Origin: Marsupella aquatica
Lineage: Eukaryota > Marchantiophyta
Direction of reading: 5' to 3'
NCBI GenBank assembly: GCA_973895155.1
Contig: OZ316897.1
Span: 11,098,001-11,162,000, forward strand
Length of the DNA: 64,000 nucleotides
Shown: positions 49,901-61,484 of the stretch, piece by piece
How the letters are laid out: each line of letters opens with the position of its first letter
Numbering within the stretch: the stretch's first letter is position 1
Notes under the pieces: generated by a model
The model's input: the letters and a program-made list of their open reading frames with translations, nothing else
Databases searched by the model: none
What the model was told of the DNA's origin: nothing
Made by a program: the position numbers and the translations under genes

Positions 49901-52140
49901 TTTCCACCATACCCATAGGGCTTGATCAACTGTCTTAAGTGTCATTGAAGCAAGAGTGCCTCCAATAAAACCGACTGAGAGGGAGCCAATAGTTAAACCA
50001 TTGACTGCCGGTCGATGATTCTCATCAACAACATCTGCCTGCCACAATTAGAATCAACAGTTTAATGAGATGAAGAAGCAGAGGAAGGTCCGTAGGCTCG
50101 TAGTAACGAGCTTCATATCTAGGCTAAAACTGGGAAAAATTTAGACCAAAGCTTATCATACAAAGGGCCGAAGAAGATGTATACCACAGCAGCGAGAAGA
50201 GTCGCTATGAATCCCCCTTCTCTGAACGTGCTTGCAATGAGCGCAACAACAAGCCATACATAGACCGCCGCTTTGGTTTTAATGAAAGCCAGTAAAGCTG
50301 CCCGTTCAAGCACTCAAAGTCAGCAACAAGAAAAACCTGATTGAGATATAGTGTCTCGTTGAGTTCACTGTACACAAATCTGAATTCACTCCTGCTTGAT
50401 TTTGCTATCACAAAATGGGTTACTAGATTTTCATTGGCTTAGATTTAAATTTAAATTCAGATCATTTTGATTCTTTGAAGGATACAACGGAGCGATTCCC
50501 AGCATGCTTTCCAAGAATTACCTCTCGTTAGTCACTTACAAATTATACTAGCCTTAGTTGTGGCTTACAGTGTTTATGAGCAAATGTCTAATTCTTATCC
50601 GTGAAATACATACTTTCTATGAAAAACAGGGTACCACCTGGTACCAAATAGCAGCAACTATCTCACCTTGCGGAAAGATGGCTGCGACGAAAACTAGTAA
50701 GAGAATTGGCTTCCGTCCATAAGAGTCCGAGAGCCCTCCTAGAATAGGTGCCAGCACCACTGCACCTATTCCAACACCCTGCATGCAAGGGACCCATACA
50801 TAAGACACAGATCTCAACTTGTTATTAGCCCATATCATCGAAAGCATGGTTGTTCTTTCAAAGAAGATGAAGACGAAATGTGCTACGCTTAATTAATAAT
50901 AAATGTAACCTTCTCCTTCCAGGTAGCTGATCGGACTTTATTAACGGCTTCCTTGCTATTCATAAGGTTCTGTGACGAGGCATTTCGTATGTTGATCCTT
51001 AGACTTCTAAAGTGACACTAATGGCTTACAATAAGGAAATGATGGACGAATAAAAGTATCAGCAGAGTATGATCCGGTTCAGAAGAGAGATGGAGTGAAA
51101 GGACCAATTCTGTTTGGAACATTCCAGCTACGAACGCCTCGCCTCCTGATAGGTGAAATCTAGAGCATCTCACAAGAAGAAAAGAATGAATGATGAATAT
51201 TTTTGATGTTGTCTACGGCAAGCCAAGTTGGCTCTGAGATAAACGATGCATTAAGACTTTCTGAATTGAGAGTCACAAATCGGATAAAGTAGAGGAGACT
51301 GATTATGAGAGAGCAGATCACAAACCGTCTACCATAGGAATGAAGCAATTAATTCCGAATGTGACAGACTCTGATGACTGATTGCGATAATTACTTTCTG
51401 GTCAGGGGTAGTAATCAGAGATTTAACAAGTCGTAAACGGGGCATCCAAGCAATCACACATCACAACTAGCTTCTAGGGTAGTACTGTTCATTATCACAA
51501 CTTAGCCAGCTAGTGGCGTTCCTTTCTCAGCTCACTTACATAATGAGAAGAAACAATGTGTATTTGGAAAATGATGGATGAAGAGGTCATATTATCAGAT
51601 CTTCGTTCAGAAAATCTAGTACAAAGTAGTTCAGGGAGGAAACCTGACCGAGAGAATGAATGAATGATTTGATTTTCAGTTCATTCGGACCCAAATGGCC
51701 TATGAGACCAACGGTTTATGGTCGTGACTCGCGACCTCTTAAGTCCAAAGCAAAGTTTCGATTCCCAGAAGGTGGGCACTGAATTATGTCAAGAGACCAC
51801 TGTTGCTTCAAATTAAACGCTATGCGGTGGAAGTGAAACAGAGGAAGATTCCGAGAAGGTGGGCACTGAATTATGTTACGAGACCAGAGTCGCTTCAATT
51901 TAAACGTCATGCGGTGGAAGTGAAACGGAGGAAGAAAAGAAGGAGACGTACCAGCTGCAGCGCACCAATCACGTACAGTACTTCACTGCATTCATTCACG
52001 CCCGGGCAAAGGCTCGTGAGCAAGAGGCTGGGTAAAAACGGCTGCAAGATGAGAAGAGCGGTGTAGCACCAACAGGAACTCACAATCAGATGTATTACTG
52101 GCCGAACGGCTTTCATGAAAGATGATTTCTTTGTCTCCAT
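46903..52140 (-). CDS. MFS transporter, TetA/HIAT1-like, tandem copy 2 (shortened C-terminus)
   Basis: Paralog of the gene at 37.3-43.2 kb, with the same thirteen exons and phases: 52140-51952, 50778-50667, 50297-50185, 50038-49894, 49777-49516, 49401-49326, 49112-49026, 48824-48744, 48329-48243, 47921-47880, 47686-47608, 47283-47213 and 46935-46903. This gives 458 aa. Eight interior exons have exactly the same length as in copy 1; exons 1 and 8 each have one extra codon. Motif A is intact (GGLSDSYGRKPILLL), as are NGLTIGSLSVGFIGG, LGTIVSRAVDREQQ and GLTGFPFIICGAAM. The clearest difference is the end: after the last helix it stops at IAIMLVFKSF, whereas copy 1 continues for about 22 more residues. 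Aligning the two last exons needs a 2-base length change near the acceptor, so my acceptor there is less sure. All other exons are open, so the gene looks functional. The substrate is unknown. Confidence 0.9.
51760..51936. repeat. 88-bp tandem duplication in intron 1 of transporter copy 2
   Basis: A unit beginning GATTCCCAGAAGGTGGGCAC at 51760 recurs as GATTCCGAGAAGGTGGGCAC at 51847. Both copies run through TGCGGTGGAAGTGAAAC and GAGGAAG. The second copy ends about 15 bp from the exon 1 donor. The matching intron of copy 1 (about 42915-43005) has the unit once, so the duplication happened after the genes split. Confidence 0.88.
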
Positions 52141-54660
52141 CCTGCTAGCTCACGGCCGGACTCAATAGTTACCTCCCTGAATCACTCTGATCCCAACTTC
52201 AAAGCAGGATGAAGATTCTGTGTCGGTCAATAGATTTTCCAGGATATGATGACAAGCTTGCATTGGGTTTCTGCCAGTCTGTAAGTACTAAGCCGTTTCC
52301 AGGCAAGCCCTGCTCATCGATCATCCACCCATATGTCGTCTGGTCAGAACACTCAAGCCAACATTGCAGCAACGTTATTCTTCTGTGATATAGTAAGAGC
52401 TTTTCCAGCGGCACCGTCCTGGGTTTGATGCTACTTTCTGGGTCCTGGTAACAAGCAATGAATCCCAAAGGCACCTGCGAACCTCGATCTCTGTGTCAAT
52501 CTCAGCTGACAAATTGCAACCGTGCAGGTTGGCTCTGAATAGGCACTGACTCATTGGCAGAGAATTTCTTTAATTCTACGCCCAGCTTTGAACTCATTAG
52601 ACGCATCCTCCTCTTCTTAATAATCAGCAAGAGAGGAGCAAGCCGAGGAGCAAGTGAGTCAATGAAGTAAGTTTGATTTTTCTTTTGATATAAATTCTTT
52701 CCTCCTAAGTGGGAGCAAATCAGCTCCAATTCAGTAACAATTAAACTCGATTCCTCTCGAGCTCTTTCACTACCCCAAATTTTCTCAATGATCTTGAGAT
52801 ATCAACATTCAACGAACGATGTCCAGATATATAACAAGGAAGATGACGAATCATGGACACCCAGGCAGAGACTACAATGTCAAATTGAGTGAGTATGCTT
52901 TCAAGTGACAGCGAACGAGCTGTTGCACTAGCGCATCGAGCCAGTCAAGCATTCGATCTTCAAACTATTTCAAAGCTACACAATTACCTGAACTTTGAAA
53001 TTCCAATTATAAGTTCCAACTATCGACTCAGACACTGCAATTCAGGATTCAACTATTCATCATGAGACTTCATCATAATAATATGCTCCGTCAGCGGCTG
53101 AATTGAACAGGACAGGTAGATTCTAAAATTTATTATCATACTTAGGAATCTTACGGTGGGCTGCAGGAATTGAGGCACTTGTCACTGTTTAACGAGAGCA
53201 AACGCTAGGGCCCCTTGTTGTTCTAAAGATAAGACACCCACTTGTCACTTTTTCACCACAGCAAACTTGAGGCCCCTTATAGTTCTAAAGATAGGGTCTA
53301 AACCACATAACGATAGAATTAATGAAGTCAAACAAATGCTTATTGGATGGACCACAGGCAAAGTTTGGAGATGCTTGGACCAATGGGGCAGGCCATCTAA
53401 AATTCTGGATAAAGCATGCATCCGGGAATATCATTCTCTTGGGACCACTACAGAACTTGCCCACGTAAGATAGGTGCTCACCATACCTGAAATGGGGCGC
53501 CCAATTTCTTTCTTGTAAAGCCACCTCTCCTAGACGTGCCTCCATTTATTAGATGGTCCAGATTAAATCTTAGAGGGAAAAAAGAAGCAAATGGGCTCTC
53601 AGAATCTTGTAAACGAAGCCACCCTTAGATCCTAGTCCTAACATTATTCATGCCATGAATATTTTTATAGTAGATTACTGTATATTAAAATCATCCGCCA
53701 AATGAAGAAGTCTAGTCCGTTGATCAATCATGCATGCAGCGCACCAACGCGTTGGCAACTTTTGGCGACCCCTTTTGATGCGCTTTCTTTTAATAGGTAC
53801 GAATGAAATAACACATATTACGTGGAGCACTCAATTTGACGTCTCAAGGGGAAAGCTTTAAATATCGTTCAGGATTCTTTTGGCCGTTTTTCCAAATTTC
53901 AAGGGGGGCATGCAAAAATGATTTATATTCGTTTTCCCACTTCCAACAGGACTTTCAGAAAGTTAGTTTGTCTTCTAGTGAACAAAATTAAGAACTCTTA
54001 AATTAGGAAAACCAGAGAAATTTATCCATTCATTCAGACACACACAACTACATTAGTTTATAGTGTTCTCAGTGTCATGACCACCAAGCTCTGAACTTCT
54101 GAAACTATCAATTATTAAAAGGTTTATGTTGAACAATTGATATCAAGCATAAGGCTGTCAAACGGCTAAAACATTTTTTCAAGATTCCCTTGTGAAAACC
54201 ATAGCTTATATCAACTATATGGAAGATTCATTTGAAAAGAGTCGCTACAAAGACAATTGGATTATCTAGTAAAACTTAAACTAATATTACATACAATAAT
54301 GTGAAGTGTGAGGAGCGGACAACAATAAAGGCTTCAAAAGGTTGGTTGGAGAGGTTCACGGGAAGAAACATGGTGTCCAGAAGGCCTGCACATCAAATTG
54401 CAAGCTCCTAGAGATCCCCCAAAAGCCTTCATCCAAGAGACAGTGCCAAGATCTAATTGCCACTCACAAAATCAAGCTCAAAGAACATCAACAACCTTAA
54501 CTAGGTTCCAAGGTACATAGCAACCGAGCCAATTAAAGTGACCATGTCTACCACATGTGGTCACACAATGCTGATGACTAAAGATGGGACTCCCGGTTTA
54601 ACCTGATGGGCAACTTGACGCCTTGCCGGGCACGTAAAACTGTCAAATGACGGCCCCAAA
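52141..54660. other. Promoter side of transporter 2 and gene-poor DNA
   Basis: No supported gene. A roughly 65-bp unit is duplicated at about 53176-53230 and 53241-53294 (ACTTGTCACT ... GTTCTAAAGATA). A TCTTGTAAAG-containing phrase at about 53497-53527, and another near 53607, resembles the MITE terminus at 20.5 kb and may be a degraded relative. Confidence 0.4.
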
Positions 54661-54810
54661 ACCGGAAGTTTGACGCATATTCATCGAGATTCTCCCGAAC
54701 TCCCCCAGACCCTTCCCGAACTCCCCCCGGACCCCCCTGGACAATTCCCGGACTCCCCTGGACACTTCCTGGACCTCTGCCAAACTGGCTCCCCCCCCCC
54801 CCCGACCCCG
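54661..54810. repeat. Degenerate CCCGAACTCC(C)-type tandem repeat with a 13-C tract
   Basis: Several imperfect units of the type TCCCGAACTCCCCC / CCCGGACTCCCCTGGACA run from about 54690 to 54775, followed by 13 C at 54791-54803. ORFs on both strands here are Pro- or Gly-rich products of the repeat and are not credible proteins. Confidence 0.7.
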
Positions 54811-56439
54811 GCCCGGACTGCTCCCGAACCCGGGTGCCAGGTTGTCGTTTTGCCGGAGTTTTCGGCCAGTTTGACGGGCAAGGTCAAACCGGGATGGGAC
54901 GAGACACAAATAGGTTTCACCATCCCAGTCATCCTCAATTCCACATAGTAACACCATTGAACCTGAAGACTCTGTTGGCATCTATATTGGATTCTATATT
55001 TTGAGCCCTCAGATTGTTGTCTGGATACAGCCAACCCGTGTTTTGTAGGTCTGTAACCTGATTTCCAATGATGAATAAGTGGAAAATCTCCACCTCCTGC
55101 TCCACCTTCCTTTGAGAACTCCTAGCTTCCGCTGGTCGATACCTTGAATTACCCTGCATGGAATGAGAAGTATGGTCATGGATTTAAATGTTGTTAAGCG
55201 GACTAAGAAAATTCAGTCCAATTTAAAGAGACTATCAGCAACAATAGAAATAGGTTTGGAAAGTTAGGTGTGCACCATTCAAAACATTTTTTAACCACCT
55301 ATGAACTTCAAAAGTGACCTATACCTGAGATCACATCTTTGAGATAAGATTGTTAGATCTGGGCAAGATAACAGTGCCCACCCAACTTTGTCAATGCCCA
55401 CCTAACTTTCTGAGCTTGTTTCTAGGTGTTACTAATAGTCTTTGAGTCCACTTACCTTAACAACAGTTACAATCTATGCCCCCCTTCTCCAGTGGGTACT
55501 AGCAGATCTGGGCAAGAAATAAGTTTTGTCTAAAATTGGTGATTCATTGGGCACACTCTAACAATCTCATCTCAAAGATGATCAAAGAAATAGATTAGAT
55601 CTTGAAAAAAGGTTTTTGAGGTGAGATTCCTAGGGTTCGCAAGAAAATTTTGCAAAATAGGGTGGGGGACCTGGGGGGGGCACAAGTAGTTCCCTGGCAA
55701 GGAAACAAAATGATTGATTTGAAGCAAAACAAAAACCATGTAGCTCCTTCTCACAAGCTCCAGGCAACCCTTCCTTTGTCTGGCCTTCTTGGCTCCCCTC
55801 CCCAGGCTCCCATGTCTTGCTACATGCCTCTTCCCCAATAAGCCCTAGGCCCTCCTTCCTCTTTTGCAGGCCCTTCCCCAGTTCTCCAACCTGTTTGCAC
55901 CCCTTCCCTGACCTATGTATGGCCACCGTCACCCGCCCTGCAACTGCCCTCCAATTAAAAACTATAATAAACAATTGCGTCAATTTTTACAGTGGTCGTC
56001 ATTCAAATTTGCTGGGCACAAAACATAAGAAATCTGATAAAAGGAAGGAATAAAGACAGTGTGAATGAAAAAGAGTCATGCCAATGTCCAAGTAGGAGTG
56101 AATCAAATGGGATAAGCAAACAAAAAAGGGACGTCACTAACACAATGCTCAACGAGTATCCTCCCTCCATGATCCATGATAAGGAATATTGTACATACTC
56201 AATGCAATAAGGTGTACATACTCAATAGAGTGAGATAGTGCATAATTCAGTATAATATTGGTAGGAGTTAAATTTGAGATACTATTTCAGTCAATAGGGG
56301 ACTACATACACTAATCAAATAAAACATTATTCTCTCAATATTTAGGGTGATTTTTTACATTCATTTTGTGTCATTTTCACTGCCAAAAAAACAAAAGTTA
56401 TAAGGTTTCACAATATCTTTCACATACCAACATCTTTGG
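54811..56439. other. Intergenic, no gene seen
   Basis: Mixed-composition DNA. Overlapping ORFs on both strands at 55570-56210 show no family resemblance. The phrase AGATCTGGGCAAGA occurs at about 55355 and 55505, a short local duplication. Confidence 0.35.
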
Positions 56440-57010
56440 CAAAACGACTTCTTTTTTGTCAACGACAATCTTTTACTTGACAACAACTATTTACTTGACA
56501 ACAACTATTTACTTGATGACAACTTTTTACTTGACAACATGTTTGGCAAAATGATTTCTTTTTTCTTAACGACATCTTTTACTTGACAACGTCTTTCACA
56601 TAACTACATCTTTGGCTAAACAATTTCATTGTTCTTAACGACGTCTTTTTACTTCATGACATCTTTCACATAACGATATCTTGGGTGACATGACATCTTT
56701 TGTGCAACGCACGGTATTGAGCTATTTTGTACTTAACAACATTGTTATACTTAATGAAACCTTTGGCATAACACGTTACGACATCATTGGCAACACAACC
56801 TCTATTTCTTCCACAACCTCTTGGCCTAGATGACATCTTTTGTTCTCAACGACCTCTTGGGCGACATGACATTTTTTGTTCTCAACGATATCTTGGGCGA
56901 CACAACATCTTTCTTCTCAACAACCTCTTGTCCAACACAACCTTTTTTGTTCTCAATGACATCTTGGCCGTCATGACATCTTTTGTGCAACGCATGGGTA
57001 TTGAGCTAGT
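56440..57010. repeat. Degenerate minisatellite, GACATCTTTT / TTGACAAC units
   Basis: About twenty imperfect units of 20-30 bp (for example TTTACTTGACAACAACTA, CAACGACATCTTTTACTTG, GACATCTTTTGTGCAACGCA). The phrase GACATCTTTTGTGCAACGCA appears at both about 56691 and 56975. The array is the inverse-orientation relative of the one at 24690-24885. The 137-codon ORF within it is a by-product. Confidence 0.78.
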
Positions 57011-59837
57011 ATTACATAGAACTGTCTTTGTGACTAGTACCCATCCTCTCCTGCTGAACTCCAAAAAAATTCAATTCATTGTAAGTCAACTGGTAACACA
57101 CATCTCAAGGGTCCCACTTCCCTCGGGGGGGGGGGGTCACTATATGGAGGGCCATACCTCTCGTGCAACGGTTTGGGTCACTTTCTATAAAGTTGTATGA
57201 CACCAGTCACGTGACGACACATATGCATTTTGCAATTTTAATTAACAACCCTATATTTTCATTGAAGACTTTCATTAAGTATAACAATGTTGTTAAGTAC
57301 AAAATAAATATGTTATTTAAATAAGAGGTATTGCAAAATAAGTACAGACTTATTTGGTAGAAGACTTATCATTTAAATGGCCCTATACTTCATTGCACAT
57401 GATATGTCATGTGAGCCCCCCTGAGCCGCTTCCACAAAAATGACACATTGAGTTAAACAAAGTATATAATAATTTTATTGGTTCTATTAATGGGAAAATT
57501 TAAATTTGTAAAAATATTGTGGAATAACTTTAGGATAGGTCTTTATGATCAAATTTTCCTTGAAATTTTCAATCAAATTTTGAAACTTGTAAAATAGGAT
57601 AGGGTTTGCTAAGCAAATTATCGAGGTATATGCTTGATGGACCCTTCAGTGGCAGAACTTTCTTACTTGATAGGATCCTACAAAACTTTTCTTACCAAAT
57701 AAGATCCCTATGATGTCCACTTTTCTGTTAGAAATTCTTATAGTAGTTCCTACAACTAGTTTTTCTTGATATTGTGACCAACAACTGCTATTGTGACATT
57801 TATGGCAAGGTTTATGGCCCAACCTTGGACCCAAACTACAGTGAAACACTGAATAGTGGCCACTGTTGCCTGAAATGCAATATAACTTAAGAGAAGACAA
57901 TATGTCTGCTTAATGTCTTGTAGTTTGAATTTTTATTGTATTCCAGTTTTCATTAGATTCATTTTCATGCAAGCTTCTGCATGGGGTTTTCAAGATGTTT
58001 TTGACATTTTTTTGATGTGCGATTGTCAGTGCATGCTTACCAGAAGGGAGGAGGAGATGTGCGTATGCAATTGCAAAGGGTAGTAGTTGTGGGATTTATT
58101 GCACTTGGGAGGAGCGCGGGGGGGGGGGGGGGAGGAGACACAGGCTCAGGTGACTTGTTTTAGTGGAGCAAATCATAAGTCCTTCAGGTCCCATTTGAAG
58201 CTAAGATATGGCTACAGCGTCTATTCAATGCAATGGGTGCGCAGTGGAGGGCTCCTAATAGAGCCGATAGGCATAGGGTGAATGCCCGGGTAGTAAGTGA
58301 GCAAAATACATTCTAAACTAAAATAATAAGATTTCAAGAACAATTCACCCAAGCTTATGAAACAAGTTCTGGCCAACATTATGTAAGAACAATTGACTGT
58401 TAGGGTGAGGCTTTGAGAATCCTCGAGTGAAGTCGAGCAAAAGGTAGGTCCTTGTATTCTTGATTTTGTGCTGTTGGTACTGATCCTGTGTCTATGAAGC
58501 CTTTGTACAGTTCGTAGAGACCCTTCATGGCTGCTGTTTTAGCTCAAATTTGTCGGTATAGGGATCCCTGGGCTTAACTCGTAAGTCTATTTACAAGTTG
58601 TAGATAATGCAAACACCACTGGCAAGTGTCCAAGAATTTTCCCTTTTCACATTCTTCTCCTCTACCGGGAGACTTTGTTCCACAATTAACAAAAAAAGGT
58701 ACTGAAAATGATGAAACCTGGTGGATCCAGGTTTTGTCATGGACAGTGGCGCTTTAAGTGAAGCCCTAAATATCTACCCTATGCTACAAAGTGCATGAAC
58801 AATTGAACGAGAAAATCAAGGATGGCATGAATGACTACCATATCTTCCTCAATTGCAGCCTTCCAATAGGAATCAGCATAGTGCATAATCAGACCATATG
58901 CCCCCTGTTAATGTGGGTTGTGGGTTGACAGTGCGCCACAAGTGCAAGAGAAAAAGTCCCCACATACAGATTCTGTAGGCATACTCTCCAGAAAGTGCTA
59001 GTCTAAACAGGTTCATTTATGTCCTGTTGAAGCCATGTCCTTTTGAAGCCATCCCCCAGTCTGTCCTATACCTCTTCCCAAATGGGTGGGACCTGCCCCA
59101 CTTTCGTGCACTTGGTCCCTAGCTGCAAAACAACACTCTTTCACTTTACTGATGTTCCAATATGAAATCATAGAAAAATTCCAATTTTGTATTACACCCC
59201 CAGAGGAAACTAGTCATCATGGAGACGGGTCATGGCTGCAGCTGTTGGATGTCCTCACTTAAAAATGCTGCAATTTTCCCAGACAGGCAAGAACTGGCAA
59301 GCAGGTCAACTGCAGCTACCTCTTCATAAAATAAAACAGGAAAAAAAAGCGTAACAAGGGTTTGCCAGACAACAATGCCAGATTTTTTGACACGTAGTGC
59401 TATATTGCTACTGTAGTTCATACAATAGATGACATTATCAATGTTTCAAGAACCTGTGAATATACTTGTCAACTTAATGTTCATTGTTATAATTTAGTGT
59501 GATGTGAAGCTAAGCTATTGTTGGAGAAAACTTGTACTGTGGAGAGTGTGTAACATTTGGTGGACTTAACCTGCTGAGGCACAACCTTTTCTGTGTAATA
59601 ACATAGGTTATAGGTTTCTGTTATTACTTATATGTATTATATTTTTGTATAATTAATAACAGAGTGAGTAGTTATGCATTATGATATGTTTGCCTAGACA
59701 ACGAGCCTTCTTTGCATACATCACCTCATCACCTTATAGAGCATTGCCTGGGATCCACCTACTCCATGCAGATTTTCTTGCCTCTACCCTTCACCTTGAA
59801 TGGATTTCCGCCTCATTTTGTTGTGCTTGCTGCAATA
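57011..59837. other. Intergenic with two long G tracts
   Basis: No gene supported. G homopolymers lie at 57125-57136 (12) and 58118-58132 (15). ORFs such as 57646-57900 (minus) match nothing recognisable. The region reads as decayed repetitive DNA. Confidence 0.38.
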
Positions 59838-60210
59838 TTTGTCTATCTATGTATCTCTTGTTGTCTTGAAAGGAAATGTAGAGAATCACTAACTTCACTC
59901 CACACCCCAATACTAATGACAAACATAGTGGGCATAGTGATACTTGTCTATTCCTTTATCTCTCTTGTCCTTGAAAGGAAGTGTTGAAGATTGCTTAGTG
60001 CACTTGACTCCCCAATAATAGTGACATACATGTAGAGCATAGTGACATTTGTGTATTTATTTAATTTTTTTTCTCTTGAAAGGAAATGCAGAAGATCACC
60101 AAGTGCTCCACACCCCAATAATAGTGATATACATGTAGAACATAGTGATATTCGTGTATTTATTTATCCCATTTGTCCTGTTAGGAAATGTAGAAGATAA
60201 CCAGATTATA
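59838..60210. repeat. Tandem repeat, about 3.5 copies of a 103-105 bp unit
   Basis: The anchor CTTGAAAGGAA (or a variant) falls at 59865, 59970, 60075 and 60178, spacings of 105, 105 and 103. Each unit also contains CCCCAATA(A/C)TA, CATAGTGATA-like and a TTTATTTA-like stretch. It is noncoding. The small hydrophobic ORFs here come from the repeat. Confidence 0.88.
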
Positions 60211-60439
60211 GGCAATGCCAGCAAGGATCCTAGAGGGCGGGGATCACAGAAATCAAGAGTGCACGAATGCCCATCACATGGTCCAGTACCAGGGGCAGTT
60301 CCCAGACATCTAGGTTTCTTTATTCCTTTATCACAAATGAAGCTATGGACTACTGTTCAGCACATAACCAAGTATAAGCACCTTTTGGGATATTATCCAG
60401 GATCTTCAGTCAGGGTCCACTAGCCCCATTAGGGGTTCC

Positions 60440-61484
60440 TTGAAGGTAAGCAGAGATGAGGAGAAAATAGAACCTTGGAGTAGAACGGATTCCAAGCTAT
60501 TTCCTTGTCATTTTTGCCCCATCCTTGATTTTTGTCTGCATCCTCATTTTTTGTGTACACCTTCACTTCCAGTGATGGCCTCAAGTAGAGTCAAAAGTCT
60601 ACAGGCTTCCCTCGAGACAGTCGACCCAGGGAATAGCTTGGATTGGTTTTCATTAGTTAGATTACCCAGAAGAAACAATCCCAGCAACAACCCCAGCATT
60701 GCCCAAAAAAGGTGGGGCTGCAGAAGGAGCCGGAGGTCCCTAATGGAGTTCAAGGTGGCAGAACATTTTGTTTTGGCTGTTGGGCCTGAAACCAGAGGAA
60801 AGGGGTGTCAAACCAGAGAGCGAGAGGGATTTCCACCGGGAGGTGGGAAGCTCACATCACCAGGGGACCCAAGTGGTAGAACGATGTCAAAACTGTTTTT
60901 TCACCTACTCACGACACGGAAGAAAAGTTCAAATCTGGGAGCGCTTTTGGTGGAGGATCTGCCGAATTGGGCATGGTGTTTCATTTCCACCATGGGCGGT
61001 GGTGTACTAGACAAAGGAGACCGAAAATCCATCCAGACGGCAGAGAAATTTCATCTTCTCGATCAGCAAGGCTCTCTGCTGTTGAGTTAGGGAGTCAATT
61101 GTGCACATATCGTTCTCTGTTTGCAAATCAACAACAATCGTAGCATCAACAGCAGAAGACGAAGAAGAAAACATCAGAAGAAGCAGCAGTACCTGTTCTG
61201 AAGATGCTCTCTGGGAATTATCGCTCGCTGAGCACGAGGGTGAATCTGTGGCAGGGACGAGGGCTACAGGTGCAGCAGACCTGAAGAAAAGAAAACATAA
61301 GACATTCGTGGATTGGATGGGGGGAAGGAGTAGCGATGACGACGATGATGGGCAACAAGTGCGGCAGCTTCCTCGTGAGGTGCGATTGCATTTATTATAT
61401 AGGATGGGCGTTGGACTACACAAGACTAGGCGAGGATGGGATGGGATGGCTGTTTGTCAAAAAATGTTGTTTGATGTGCTGTAA
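60440..61484 (+). other. Unresolved candidate coding locus
   Basis: Two long plus-strand frames lie end to end: 60440-61090 (216 codons, basic, no recognisable domain) and 61101-61484 (127 codons). The second is more protein-like: an acidic Ser-rich start (ASTAEDEEENIRRSSST), then DLKKRKHKTFVDWMGGR, a run of Asp, and PREVRLHLLYRMGVGL before a TAA. Neither begins with ATG, and the second is closed upstream by a TGA. If real it must be entered by splicing, for example after the ATCAACAG at about 61155. The minus strand is also open (61007-61423) but Ser/Leu-rich and less convincing. I cannot name a family. It could be the 3' exon of an unknown gene or chance. Confidence 0.3.

Noticed and set aside
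54643-55034. Pro- and Gly-rich ORFs on both strands
   Set aside because: Products of the CCCGAACTCC-type repeat and a C tract.
56787-57200. 137-codon plus ORF
   Set aside because: It lies in the degenerate GACATCTTTT array and its repeated sequence is explained by the minisatellite.
61007-61423. 138-codon minus ORF opposite the candidate locus
   Set aside because: Ser/Leu runs arise from the complement of acidic and GAA-rich codons; no domain.
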